From contig CAZFZQ010000044.1 in NCBI GenBank assembly GCA_964522845.1, positions 1 through 7,098 on the forward strand: a stretch of 7,098 bases of DNA, given 5' to 3'. The position numbers were made by a program, and so were the translations under genes. Shown piece after piece: positions 1 to 5,703 of the stretch; positions within the stretch are counted from its first letter, which is position 1, and each line of letters opens with the position of its first letter. The stretch comes from CAZFZQ01 sp964522845. Its GTDB lineage: Bacteria; Patescibacteriota; Patescibacteriia; GCA-002772895. Under the pieces are notes generated by a model, which made no database searches, was not told the DNA's origin, and saw only the letters and a list, made by a program, of their open reading frames with translations.

Positions 1-1168
1 CATTGATTTTTCTCGCGCCGGTATTGATATTATGGATTCTATTCGGCGGACTGCCCGCAAAGGTGGAAGTGCCCACGCCCAAGAGCGTGCCGATGCCAAG
101 CTTGTTGGCGTCGCTCGTGGTAATTTCCGGCGAAGCGTTCCGCACAATGGCGTTTATGGCCGGATAACCGTTTTGCAAAATACTGTTTAATGTTTCTCTG
201 GTTGCTTCGGCGTCCAACGTCATCCCCAATCGGCTGGTTTGGAATTCCGTCACCTTGCCATTTTTTATTTCAAAGCGGGCATTCTGCGCCGGAATATCTA
301 TGGCCTCGCTGATTTTTTTAAATAATGGCGCTACTTTTTCCGCGGAAACGGCAACCGCGGCTACGCCGTCATTTTTTTCAAAATCCAGATATTTTTTTAA
401 CGCTTCACGGTCAATAGTCCAGGCCGAGTCATTATATTTTATGGTGAAAGGCGCGCGGGCGAGAGTATTTTTTATGTCCGGCAATCTGTCTTCAACTTCA
501 TATTTTTTTATCATCGGTTCGTCCGCCACCAGCTCGGCATCAAGATAGGGGGTTTGCAAATGCTCTAATTGCAGTTTTAATTCTTTTTTGATTCTGGAAT
601 AATCGGCGCGGACGCCTGTCTCGTCATTGATTATTTTTATTTCGTCTCCGACAAAAGAAATGGCGGCATTTTTAGCCGGCACCTCGTATGATTTTAATTT
701 TTCTTTTAAGTATGAAAGGAGGTCTTTGTCTAACAGCTCAACACTTGACGACATTAGAACTCGTCCGGTCATGGAAAGGATGCTGTTTTTTAAATTTGAA
801 AAAAGATTGTCTTCGCGGCCCGCGGCATAAAGTTCCGCTACCGTGCCGGCGACATCAAATTTTAATAAGTCGCGGGAAAGATCGGGATCCGCCCCGTATT
901 CATAAAGCCCGAATTTTGTATTTTTATCATTGATTTTTACAGTTACTCCGTTTTCCAAAATCGCCTGGATTTTTTTATTCAAAAGATTTTTCGCTTCGTC
1001 CGGCGTTTTTCCCCCGAAATTGATGTCGCCGATATAAACATTGGGATAAATAAAACCCGCTTGCGCGGAACGGTAGTTAAGAAGCGCGATTGTCGCCGCT
1101 ACCACCGCCGATGCAAGAATGATATATGTCCAAATATGTTTGCGGTATTTTTTCCAATGCTTTTTCAT
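1..1168 (-). CDS. VanW-family protein with PG-binding_4 repeats, C-terminus cut by window edge
   Basis: Reading the minus strand from ATG at 1168 gives an uninterrupted 389-codon frame that runs off position 1. Residues 1-10 are very basic (MKKHWKKYRK) and residues 11-30 are hydrophobic, so this is a type II signal anchor with the rest of the protein outside the membrane. From about residue 40 (YPNVYIGDINFGGKTPDEA) come repeats resembling the PG_binding_4 domain of YoaR/VanW proteins, recurring near 165-200 and 297-335. At 366-389 the start of the VanW domain is visible (TSTFAGSPPNRIHN, then NTGARKIN); the rest lies outside the window. Family members are cell-envelope proteins named after the vancomycin-resistance accessory gene vanW; their biochemical role is poorly known, and nothing here implies vancomycin resistance. 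No SD precedes the ATG. The gene follows hsp20 on the same strand but is separated from it by an inverted-repeat element, so co-transcription is possible but unproven. Confidence 0.85.
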   Translation of the reverse strand, partial: MKKHWKKYRKHIWTYIILASAVVAATIALLNYRSAQAGFIYPNVYIGDINFGGKTPDEAKNLLNKKIQAILENGVTVKINDKNTKFGLYEYGADPDLSRDLLKFDVAGTVAELYAAGREDNLFSNLKNSILSMTGRVLMSSSVELLDKDLLSYLKEKLKSYEVPAKNAAISFVGDEIKIINDETGVRADYSRIKKELKLQLEHLQTPYLDAELVADEPMIKKYEVEDRLPDIKNTLARAPFTIKYNDSAWTIDREALKKYLDFEKNDGVAAVAVSAEKVAPLFKKISEAIDIPAQNARFEIKNGKVTEFQTSRLGMTLDAEATRETLNSILQNGYPAINAIVRNASPEITTSDANKLGIGTLLGVGTSTFAGSPPNRIHNINTGARKIN

Positions 1169-1177
1169 GGTTGTAAT

Positions 1178-1316
1178 AATTTATTGCGCTTCATTTTGCC
1201 GTCGTTCGTCCGTCCCAGCCGACGGTCTCTCTCAAATCCTCGGCCTCGCTCGTCCTGATTACAGGACACCGTGCCCGCTCGGCCTGCGGAAACGGCAAAA
1301 TTAAACGCAATAAATT
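1178..1316. repeat. 139-bp element with 25-nt imperfect inverted ends and internal hairpins
   Basis: The arms at 1178-1202 and 1292-1316 match as inverted repeats at 23 of 25 positions. The minus-strand copies read ACGGCAAAAT-GAAG-CGCAATAAATT and AATTTATTGCG-TTTA-ATTTTGCCGT. In minus-strand RNA, the sense of the flanking genes, one of the two differences becomes a G-U wobble. The 89-nt interior is more GC-rich and holds two small perfect hairpins: 1210-1214 with 1221-1225 (CCGTC/GACGG, 6-nt loop), and 1252-1257 with 1262-1267 (GTCCTG/CAGGAC, loop ATTA). No T-run follows, so it is not an ordinary terminator. It could be a small MITE/REP-like non-coding repeat or an mRNA structure between hsp20 and the vanW-family gene. 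One arm ends 10 nt before the latter's start codon. Confidence 0.7.
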
Positions 1317-1321
1317 TTCTT

Positions 1322-1729
1322 TTATTCCTCCACCTCTTTCACCTTTATTTCTTTTTTCTTTTCCGCCTTGGGGAGAATGATGGTAAGTACGCCGCGTTTG
1401 ATGATAGCTTTGATGCGGCCTTTTTGTATTTCGTGCGGCAAGATTATGGAACGGGAAAAAGCGCCCCAATAACACTCGCGATGAAGGTAGTCGCGGTCGT
1501 TTATTTCTTCATCATGATGGCGTTTTCCGCGGATGGTTAAAATGTCATTATCCACGCCGACTTCAATATCCTCGGGTTTGGCGCCGGCGATGGTGGATTT
1601 AACAATGATATTATTGTCTTTTTGGTAAACATCAACTTTCAGTTCGCCTTCTTCTTCCGCCGCAACCAAAGAGGAGGGAAGATAACTTCCGCCCTCGTTA
1701 TATTTTATAATCTTATCTAATAAATCCAT
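1322..1729 (-). CDS. Hsp20/alpha-crystallin family small heat-shock protein
   Basis: The 135-residue product is a small ATP-independent chaperone that holds unfolding proteins in a refoldable state in the cytoplasm. The alpha-crystallin domain spans about residues 28-122. It opens with ELKVDVYQKDNNIIVKSTIAG, carries KPEDIEVGVDNDILTIRGKR at 51-70, the family-typical WGAFSRSIILP at 88-98, and the signature RGVLTIILPKA at 112-122. A short charged tail contains IKV at 128-130, matching the I-x-I/V motif that docks subunits in oligomers. The N-terminal arm is short (about 27 residues), within the normal range for bacterial members. No SD lies before the ATG; a promoter ends so close that the mRNA should be nearly leaderless. 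No CIRCE (HrcA-type) element is visible. The family assignment is secure; regulation is inferred. Confidence 0.95.
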   Translation of the reverse strand: MDLLDKIIKYNEGGSYLPSSLVAAEEEGELKVDVYQKDNNIIVKSTIAGAKPEDIEVGVDNDILTIRGKRHHDEEINDRDYLHRECYWGAFSRSIILPHEIQKGRIKAIIKRGVLTIILPKAEKKKEIKVKEVEE

Positions 1730-1737
1730 ACATTATT

Positions 1738-1766
1738 ATTGTATCAATTTCATTCTTGACATGCAA
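1738..1766 (-). promoter_or_regulatory. Predicted hsp20 promoter giving a nearly leaderless mRNA
   Basis: On the minus strand a -10 box TACAAT (1743-1738, 5 of 6 to consensus) lies 17 bp after a weak -35 candidate TTGCAT (1766-1761). Transcription should begin near 1731, one or a few bases before the ATG at 1729, which agrees with the absence of an SD. The -35 overlaps the -35 of the divergent plus-strand promoter at 1756-1761. Confidence 0.55.
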
Positions 1767-1784
1767 AGAAAAAAATGATAGAGT
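1756..1784 (+). promoter_or_regulatory. Promoter of the ADP-ribosylglycohydrolase gene
   Basis: A perfect -35 TTGACA (1756-1761) is followed after 17 bp by TAGAGT (1779-1784), preceded by TGA, which gives an extended -10. The start would be near 1791. This also argues against beginning the gene at the in-frame TTG at 1756, because that codon is part of the -35 box. Confidence 0.75.
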
Positions 1785-1803
1785 TGGATCGGAACATTAC
1801 ATC

Positions 1804-1811
1804 AAGGAGAG
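1804..1811 (+). promoter_or_regulatory. Shine-Dalgarno that fixes the ADP-ribosylglycohydrolase start
   Basis: AAGGAGAG lies with its GGAG core (1806-1809) 6 nt before ATG 1816. It decides between this ATG and the longer in-frame TTG at 1756, which would add 20 residues with no family resemblance. Confidence 0.85.
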
Positions 1812-1815
1812 AAAA

Positions 1816-2850
1816 ATGAATATCCCGCTTTTGTCGCGCGTAAAAGCATGTTCGGCCGGTGTTAAAATCGGCGATGCCATGGGAATGCCGTGGGAACTCA
1901 AAACTCATGAAGAAATTATGGCTGAAACCGATGGCAAAGGAGTAACCGGTTTTTGTGAACCGAAGAAGCGCCGCACGGATTTGAAGTTGCCGCTTGGTTC
2001 TTCCACTGACGATTGGGCGCTGACGCGCGCTTTGGCCCGTTCGCTTATCCGGCGAAAAGGTTTTGACCTGTATGATATGGCTGCGGCGCAAATAAGAGAA
2101 TTGAGGAGTGAGCTTGGCTGGGGCGGAACAACGCGCCGCGCCATGACTCAGATGGAAACGTATTTTTTGACTTTGGGAGAAGCGGGGCGTTCGCCGGCTG
2201 AGCCGCTTTCGCCTGTTTTGGGAGACAAGGGCGCGGGAAATGGCGTTGCCATCAAAATCTCGCCGCTTGTTTTGTGGGAGGTTGTAAAAAGCCGGGGTTG
2301 GTATTATAACGATACGATACTTTATCAGCAAGTGAAAGCGGTGGGACTTCAAACACATCCGAATCCTTTGGCTTTTTTTTCCGCTTGCGTCTTAGCACTG
2401 TTGCTTGGAGAAATTTTGCGCCATCCGATAGATAGTGATGCAGAAAAGCGTGACGCGATTCCAAAAGTTCTGCATTTCCTGCACAACAATGATCGCCGAT
2501 TTGATTGTAGATTGATTTATCAGCGTTTGAATATGATCGCTGACAACGTGAGTGTTGTTGACGCAGACTGGTTCCGCCAGCATATTGGCACCAGCTGTTA
2601 TGCACCCGAATCGGTAATGTTCGCCATTGCCACATTCCTGCGCCATCCCACGGATTTCCGCGCCGCCGTTCTGGAAGCGGTGAACGCGGGCGGAGATACG
2701 GACTCAACGGCCTCTATGGTTGGAGCGCTCGTTGGCGCCAATTGCGGCCTGGATGCGATTCCCGAAGAATGGTTGAATTTTCGCCCGGATTTCTGCGAGC
2801 CGTTGGAACTTGGCGAAAAGCTTTTCAATGCCGCGCAAAACGCGAGATAG
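1816..2850 (+). CDS. ADP-ribosylglycohydrolase family protein (DraG/ARH fold)
   Basis: The 344-residue protein belongs to the all-helical, two-metal hydrolase family that removes ADP-ribose from proteins or cleaves related ADP-ribosyl compounds. Visible family motifs, in order: SAGVKIGDAMGMPWE at 13-27 (usual GxxxGDAxG start), STDDWALT at 63-70 with metal-ligand Thr/Asp residues T64-D65-D66, GNGVAIKISPL at 141-151 (usual GNGxxMRxxPL), THPNPLAFFSA at 180-190, and AVNAGGDTDSTASMVGALVGA at 288-308 with metal-binding D294 and D296. Both acidic clusters are intact, so an active enzyme is likely. The substrate cannot be told: it could be a protein side chain such as arginine, or another ADP-ribosylated target, and no ADP-ribosyltransferase partner is visible. 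The gene is a single transcription unit with its own promoter and terminator. The enzyme would release ADP-ribose, the ligand class of the NrtR regulator encoded about 2 kb downstream. Confidence 0.93.
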   Translation: MNIPLLSRVKACSAGVKIGDAMGMPWELKTHEEIMAETDGKGVTGFCEPKKRRTDLKLPLGSSTDDWALTRALARSLIRRKGFDLYDMAAAQIRELRSELGWGGTTRRAMTQMETYFLTLGEAGRSPAEPLSPVLGDKGAGNGVAIKISPLVLWEVVKSRGWYYNDTILYQQVKAVGLQTHPNPLAFFSACVLALLLGEILRHPIDSDAEKRDAIPKVLHFLHNNDRRFDCRLIYQRLNMIADNVSVVDADWFRQHIGTSCYAPESVMFAIATFLRHPTDFRAAVLEAVNAGGDTDSTASMVGALVGANCGLDAIPEEWLNFRPDFCEPLELGEKLFNAAQNAR

Positions 2851-2859
2851 AATCAACAA

Positions 2860-2889
2860 CCCCGACCCATGAGTCGGGGATTTTATTTT
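2860..2889 (+). terminator. Rho-independent terminator after the ADP-ribosylglycohydrolase gene
   Basis: A perfect 7-bp GC-rich stem CCCCGAC/GTCGGGG (2860-2866 with 2873-2879) has a 6-nt loop, CCATGA, and is followed by ATTTTATTTT. It begins 9 nt after the stop codon. Confidence 0.9.
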
Positions 2890-2894
2890 CTTGG

Positions 2895-2924
2895 TTGACA
2901 AAATGCAAAAAATAATGTTATCTT
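2895..2924 (+). promoter_or_regulatory. Promoter of the HD-domain gene
   Basis: A perfect TTGACA (2895-2900) lies 18 bp before TATCTT (2919-2924), which is preceded by TGT, giving an extended -10. An SD AAGGAGAG follows at 2931-2938, a few bases before ATG 2944. The promoter comes directly after the upstream terminator. Confidence 0.7.
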
Positions 2925-2943
2925 TATTTGAAGGAGAGAAACG

Positions 2944-3579
2944 ATGCCGGATAAAATGGACGTCTCTGCGATTGTTCTTTCAAAGATTGATGTATATACT
3001 CCAAAAGGAGGATTGGGGCACACGGCGAAACTTTTTTTGGCGTTAAGCGCTGTAAACCACGAGCAGGTGAAGGGCCATATTGAGCGCGTCGCGCTTTTGT
3101 CTGAAGCGGTGGCTATGCGAATGCAGATGGATAACAAAGCGGCATTTTTTGCCGGCCTGCTTCATGATGTTGGGAAAATTATTCTTCCGGCGGATTTGTT
3201 TGATGGCCATAACATCAGCGCGGAAGAATATGCCAAAGTGAAGGAACACGCGTCCGCGGGTTTCAAAGCTCTTGCGCAGTTTCATTATTTCACCGCGCTC
3301 TGCGCCGGACTGCACCACGCCCTGTACAAAAAAGGATATGGCTTGACGATCCATGATTTTCCCGAAGATTGGGGATTGGAAACCGTGAAGAAAGTTTTGG
3401 AAATTTCGGCGATTGTTTCTGTGTGCGATTTTATTGACGCCTTTACGCACCGCAAAACCGCAATCAAAGATGGTTCGGATGCAAAGGCTCCTGATTTGCG
3501 CGGAATGCTTTTGGCCAAATATCCCAATGATCACCTGATTGTTGATTGCGCTCTTGGCATCGGAAGGCCTTGGGAATAA
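2944..3579 (+). CDS. Stand-alone HD-domain protein, HD-GYP-like
   Basis: The 211-residue protein shows the ordered metal-ligand pattern of HD phosphohydrolases: H45 in GHIERVALLSEAVA, the doublet in GLLHDVGKI (H74-D75 with K78), H102 in KEHASAGFKAL, HH at 124-125 followed by GYG at 131-133, and D162 in SVCDFIDAFTHRK. HDxGK plus the later HH and the G-Y step resemble HD-GYP enzymes, which hydrolyse cyclic di-GMP. Here the spacer is shortened and GYP reads GYG, and no receiver or sensor domain is attached. Residues 1-43 match nothing I recognise. The metal ligands look intact, so phosphohydrolase activity is plausible, but the substrate (cyclic dinucleotide, nucleotide or other) is open. An SD 7 nt ahead supports the ATG start. 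It is a one-gene unit between two terminators. Confidence 0.85.
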   Translation: MPDKMDVSAIVLSKIDVYTPKGGLGHTAKLFLALSAVNHEQVKGHIERVALLSEAVAMRMQMDNKAAFFAGLLHDVGKIILPADLFDGHNISAEEYAKVKEHASAGFKALAQFHYFTALCAGLHHALYKKGYGLTIHDFPEDWGLETVKKVLEISAIVSVCDFIDAFTHRKTAIKDGSDAKAPDLRGMLLAKYPNDHLIVDCALGIGRPWE

Positions 3580-3596
3580 ATAATAATGAAGGATCG

Positions 3597-3625
3597 TCCC
3601 TGACAAATATGTCGGGGATTTTTTT
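3597..3625 (+). terminator. Rho-independent terminator after the HD-domain gene
   Basis: TCCCTGAC (3597-3604) pairs with GTCGGGGA (3611-3618) in an 8-bp stem that includes one U-G wobble. The loop is AAATAT, and seven T residues follow. The 3' half, GTCGGGGATTTT, is the same as in the preceding terminator. Confidence 0.88.
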
Positions 3626-3680
3626 AATCTGCATAAGATGAGATACGTCGGTAACACTCCTCGGTTCTCAACAAAACGAC

Positions 3681-3709
3681 TTGACAAGAATGGCAAAATG
3701 GAATAGTTA
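3681..3709 (+). promoter_or_regulatory. Promoter of the 369-residue unknown gene; -10 uncertain
   Basis: TTGACA at 3681-3686 is perfect. The -10 is ambiguous. At 17-bp spacing the hexamer is TAGTTA (3704-3709). A better-matching AATAGT (3702-3707), preceded by TGG as an extended -10, has only a 15-bp spacer. A very strong SD, TAAGGAGG (3729-3736), follows 5 nt before ATG 3742. Confidence 0.55.
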
Positions 3710-3711
3710 TT

Positions 3712-3724
3712 TAAGTAGTACTTA
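3712..3724. promoter_or_regulatory. Perfect 13-bp palindrome in the 5' leader, possible operator
   Basis: TAAGTA-G-TACTTA is a perfect 6+1+6 palindrome just after the -10 region and before the SD of the unknown gene. This covers the expected transcription start, where a bound repressor would act. The sequence differs from the GTGTAT/ATACAC sites of the NAD genes. Its function is inferred from position and symmetry only. Confidence 0.4.
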
Positions 3725-3741
3725 CAAATAAGGAGGCGGAA

Positions 3742-4851
3742 ATGACAAAGCCTGTTATCGCCTATATTGAAGATGATGTCTATCTCCGCGAAGTAAACGA
3801 TAATCCGGATCGGGATGCGCTTAGATATTTTTTAGAGAAAAATTGCGGCTGTGAGGTTTTTTTATATCGATTTAGTCGTCAATTTGAAAATGACATTCTG
3901 CGGATTAAAAAATATTTTTTTTGCGGCCGCCTGATTTTAGTGATTGTTAAACAAGAAGAGCATTTGGATCAACATGAAGAAATTATCAGAATAGTTCGCG
4001 AGAATCTTTCGCCGGCTCTTCCCGTTGTTGTTATTCCGGACTATCGAGCTAAAAATCTATTTGCCGGATCGCCTGGCGAAGTTTCGGTTTATGCTTCCGA
4101 TTATCTTGATCCAAAGCTCATTGAACTTGTAAGAAATTTAGCAATAGAAGATAGGCCTCTCTGTGATTGGCTTGGCGCGGATAGAACAGAGGGCCAGGCT
4201 ATGTTGCCGGCACAGCTTCAAAACGCGTATCGAACGCACACAAATGACGAAACTGCGCTGGGAACTCCGGAGTATAATCATATGATCGTGGCTGAAGCAC
4301 TGCGGATCAAATTGTTGCCAGCTGAACTTTTAAAAGCCGAATTTGATGACACTCTGAAAACGTGTCCGGCTATCTTCAGCGCGTCCCCGCACGAAACTTA
4401 TGAAAAAGAATTGGAAAGAATAAGGAAAATGAATGAAGAAGAGCGGGAAGAATTTAGACGTGATTTGCGTTGGAAGATCGGAGAGGTGAGTTGCGGAAAT
4501 GACGTTAACGGATTTGCCATTGATCCTTTGACGCTCGAAACCTTAATCACTTCGTCATTTGGCTTACATCGAATGGCCGGGTATCTGTTAAAAAAGCGCA
4601 TAGAATTGATTGAAACGTTGGTACGGCGCAGAAGATTTGGAGAGTTGGATGAGGAAGAATCACATGCGTGCCGCAGAAGAGTTATGCAGGGTTTAATTTT
4701 TAAAAGAGTTTCGGGCTTTGAAACGCCGATTCTCCAGCTTAATACATATCCTGTTGAAACTCCCCAAGAAGTGCATCGAGTCGGCTGTTTTTTAAGAAGA
4801 GAAAAAAAATTTATTCCGGTAGACGACGAAGAGCGAATTATTGGAGATTGA
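3742..4851 (+). CDS. Unknown protein with degenerate receiver-like N-terminus
   Basis: I do not recognise this 369-residue protein. Residues 3-20 (KPVIAYIEDDVYLREVND) look like the first strand and acidic pocket (E10, D11, D12) of a response-regulator receiver. About 92-101 (ALPVVVIPDY) resembles strand 4, and 114-133 (VSVYASDYLDPKLIELVRNL) resembles the strand-5/helix-5 end. The strand-3 segment (LILVIVKQE, 64-72) has no aspartate to accept phosphate, and the usual K-P near the end reads D-P, so phosphorylation by a histidine kinase is unlikely. Residues 216-245 are highly charged and probably helical, rich in K/E/R. The C-terminal part (about 255-369) has no motif I can name; an RRRR run lies at 295-298. 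There is no signal peptide or membrane segment, so it is probably cytoplasmic. It has its own promoter, strong SD and terminator. It could be a pseudo-receiver adaptor linked to the HD-domain protein before it; this is inference. Confidence 0.8.
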   Translation: MTKPVIAYIEDDVYLREVNDNPDRDALRYFLEKNCGCEVFLYRFSRQFENDILRIKKYFFCGRLILVIVKQEEHLDQHEEIIRIVRENLSPALPVVVIPDYRAKNLFAGSPGEVSVYASDYLDPKLIELVRNLAIEDRPLCDWLGADRTEGQAMLPAQLQNAYRTHTNDETALGTPEYNHMIVAEALRIKLLPAELLKAEFDDTLKTCPAIFSASPHETYEKELERIRKMNEEEREEFRRDLRWKIGEVSCGNDVNGFAIDPLTLETLITSSFGLHRMAGYLLKKRIELIETLVRRRRFGELDEEESHACRRRVMQGLIFKRVSGFETPILQLNTYPVETPQEVHRVGCFLRREKKFIPVDDEERIIGD

Positions 4852-4892
4852 CAGGTTGGATTCGAAAGAATGAGGCCGTTTTAGAAACAACC

Positions 4893-4920
4893 GCGAGGAA
4901 ATTTTTCCTCGCTTTTTTAT
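4893..4920 (+). terminator. Rho-independent terminator before nrtR
   Basis: GCGAGGAA (4893-4900) and TTCCTCGC (4905-4912) form a perfect 8-bp stem with a 4-nt loop, ATTT, followed by six T residues. It separates the unknown gene from the nrtR promoter, which starts 4 nt later. Confidence 0.92.
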
Positions 4921-4923
4921 CTC

Positions 4924-4952
4924 TTGACAGGTTTTTGGGGATATGTTACTAT
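4924..4952 (+). promoter_or_regulatory. nrtR promoter
   Basis: TTGACA (4924-4929), a 17-bp spacer, then TACTAT (4947-4952) preceded by TGT, giving an extended -10. The predicted start, near 4959, falls inside the palindrome at 4953-4967, so binding there should block the promoter. The leader is about 37 nt with no recognisable SD. Confidence 0.8.
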
Positions 4953-4967
4953 GTGTATATAATACAC
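4953..4967. promoter_or_regulatory. NrtR operator candidate 1, over the nrtR transcription start
   Basis: GTGTAT-ATA-ATACAC is a perfect 6-bp inverted repeat directly after the -10 box. The symmetry extends outward: TTACT (4946-4950) and AGTAA (4970-4974) are also complementary around the same centre, with two non-matching bases in between on each side, making a 29-bp partial palindrome. A 15-mer identical at 14 positions lies before nadD, as expected for an autoregulated NrtR regulon. Confidence 0.8.
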
Positions 4968-4995
4968 TAAGTAAAGAAATAAAAAGCACGGCTCT

Positions 4996-5694
4996 ATGGC
5001 GCAAAATAAAGCTAAAAAGGCATCGGTTCATCCGGCAAAACAAAATATAAAAATTGCTGTGGATAACTGCATTTTTACGGTTATCGGAAAAGAACTTTAT
5101 ATTTTACTGATTCAGATGAAAAAGAAACCGTTTTCCGGAAAATGGGCACTGCCCGGCGGACTCACCGGCGACCACGAATCATTATTGCATGCCGCTCTGC
5201 GCGTTTTGGAAAAACAGACCGGCGTCCACGATGTTTATTTGGAACAGCTTTTCACTTTTGACCGGCCGGATCGCGATCCTTTCGGCCGCGTCATTTCCAC
5301 CGCTTACCTCGCGCTCGTGCCGTATGAAAATATAATCCTAAAAACCACGGAAAAATACGCGGGCGTAAAATGGCAAAAGTTTTCCGATTTGCCGGAACGT
5401 TTGGCGTATGACCACAGTGAAATCGCGTCTTACGCAAAAAAGCGTTTGGAATGGAAAATAGAATATTCCAATGTCGTTTGGTCGCTTCTGCCGGACAAAT
5501 TTACCTTGACCGAATTGCGCGAAGTGTATGAAGCCATACTTTGGAAAAAATTGGACAAGCGCAATTTTAATAAAAAGATCATCAGTTTGGGATTGGTGGA
5601 GGCAACCGGAAAGAGGGAACCCCGCGGCGCCCACCGTCCGGCCATGCTTTACAGGTTCAAAACTAAGAAGTATAAAATAGTTGAAATGTTATAA
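4996..5694 (+). CDS. nrtR: NrtR-type transcriptional regulator of NAD metabolism (Nudix-like domain plus winged helix)
   Basis: The 232-residue product is a DNA-binding repressor whose Nudix-like domain senses ADP-ribose-type NAD derivatives. The sensor domain is about 17-150, with KWALPGGLTGDHESLLHAAL at 49-68, the family-typical LEQLFTFDRPDRDPFGRVIS at 82-101, and TAYLAL. The Nudix box is broken: after G55, E61 and R69, the usual R-E-U-x-E-E reads R69-V-L-E-K-Q74, so the catalytic glutamates are lost. This is expected for a sensor and not for an active hydrolase. The winged helix at about 160-225 carries FTLTELREVYEAIL (169-182), LDKRNFNKKI and PRGAHRPAMLYRF. Length and layout match known NrtR proteins. 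It has its own promoter with a palindromic site over the start of transcription, and a second site precedes the nadD-nadE unit, so it probably represses itself and those genes, with ADP-ribose relieving binding. No SD precedes the ATG. Confidence 0.93.
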   Translation: MAQNKAKKASVHPAKQNIKIAVDNCIFTVIGKELYILLIQMKKKPFSGKWALPGGLTGDHESLLHAALRVLEKQTGVHDVYLEQLFTFDRPDRDPFGRVISTAYLALVPYENIILKTTEKYAGVKWQKFSDLPERLAYDHSEIASYAKKRLEWKIEYSNVVWSLLPDKFTLTELREVYEAILWKKLDKRNFNKKIISLGLVEATGKREPRGAHRPAMLYRFKTKKYKIVEML

Positions 5695-5703
5695 ACGAGG
5701 CGG

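Noticed and set aside
255..933. Several plus-strand open frames in the first kilobase
   Set aside because: They are antisense to the continuous vanW-family frame and give low-complexity proteins rich in F and S with no motifs.
1..1168. A vancomycin-resistance role for the VanW-family gene
   Set aside because: The family is widespread in envelopes of non-resistant bacteria, and no vanA/B/H/X/R/S-like gene is present.
1165..1194. A 9-codon minus-strand frame from ATG 1194 whose TGA overlaps the vanW-family ATG
   Set aside because: It has no SD and too few codons to judge, and it lies in the arm of the inverted repeat. The overlap may be chance.
1756..1815. A 20-residue N-terminal extension of the ADP-ribosylglycohydrolase from TTG 1756
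   Set aside because: The TTG is part of the -35 box and lies upstream of the predicted transcription start. ATG 1816 has a well-placed SD and begins at the family's conserved region.
1750..2358. A 202-codon open frame on the minus strand
   Set aside because: It lies opposite the ADP-ribosylglycohydrolase gene, resembles no family, and would cover the divergent promoters.
3043..3696. A 217-codon open frame on the minus strand
   Set aside because: It is the antisense shadow of the HD-domain gene and runs through its terminator. No recognisable motifs.
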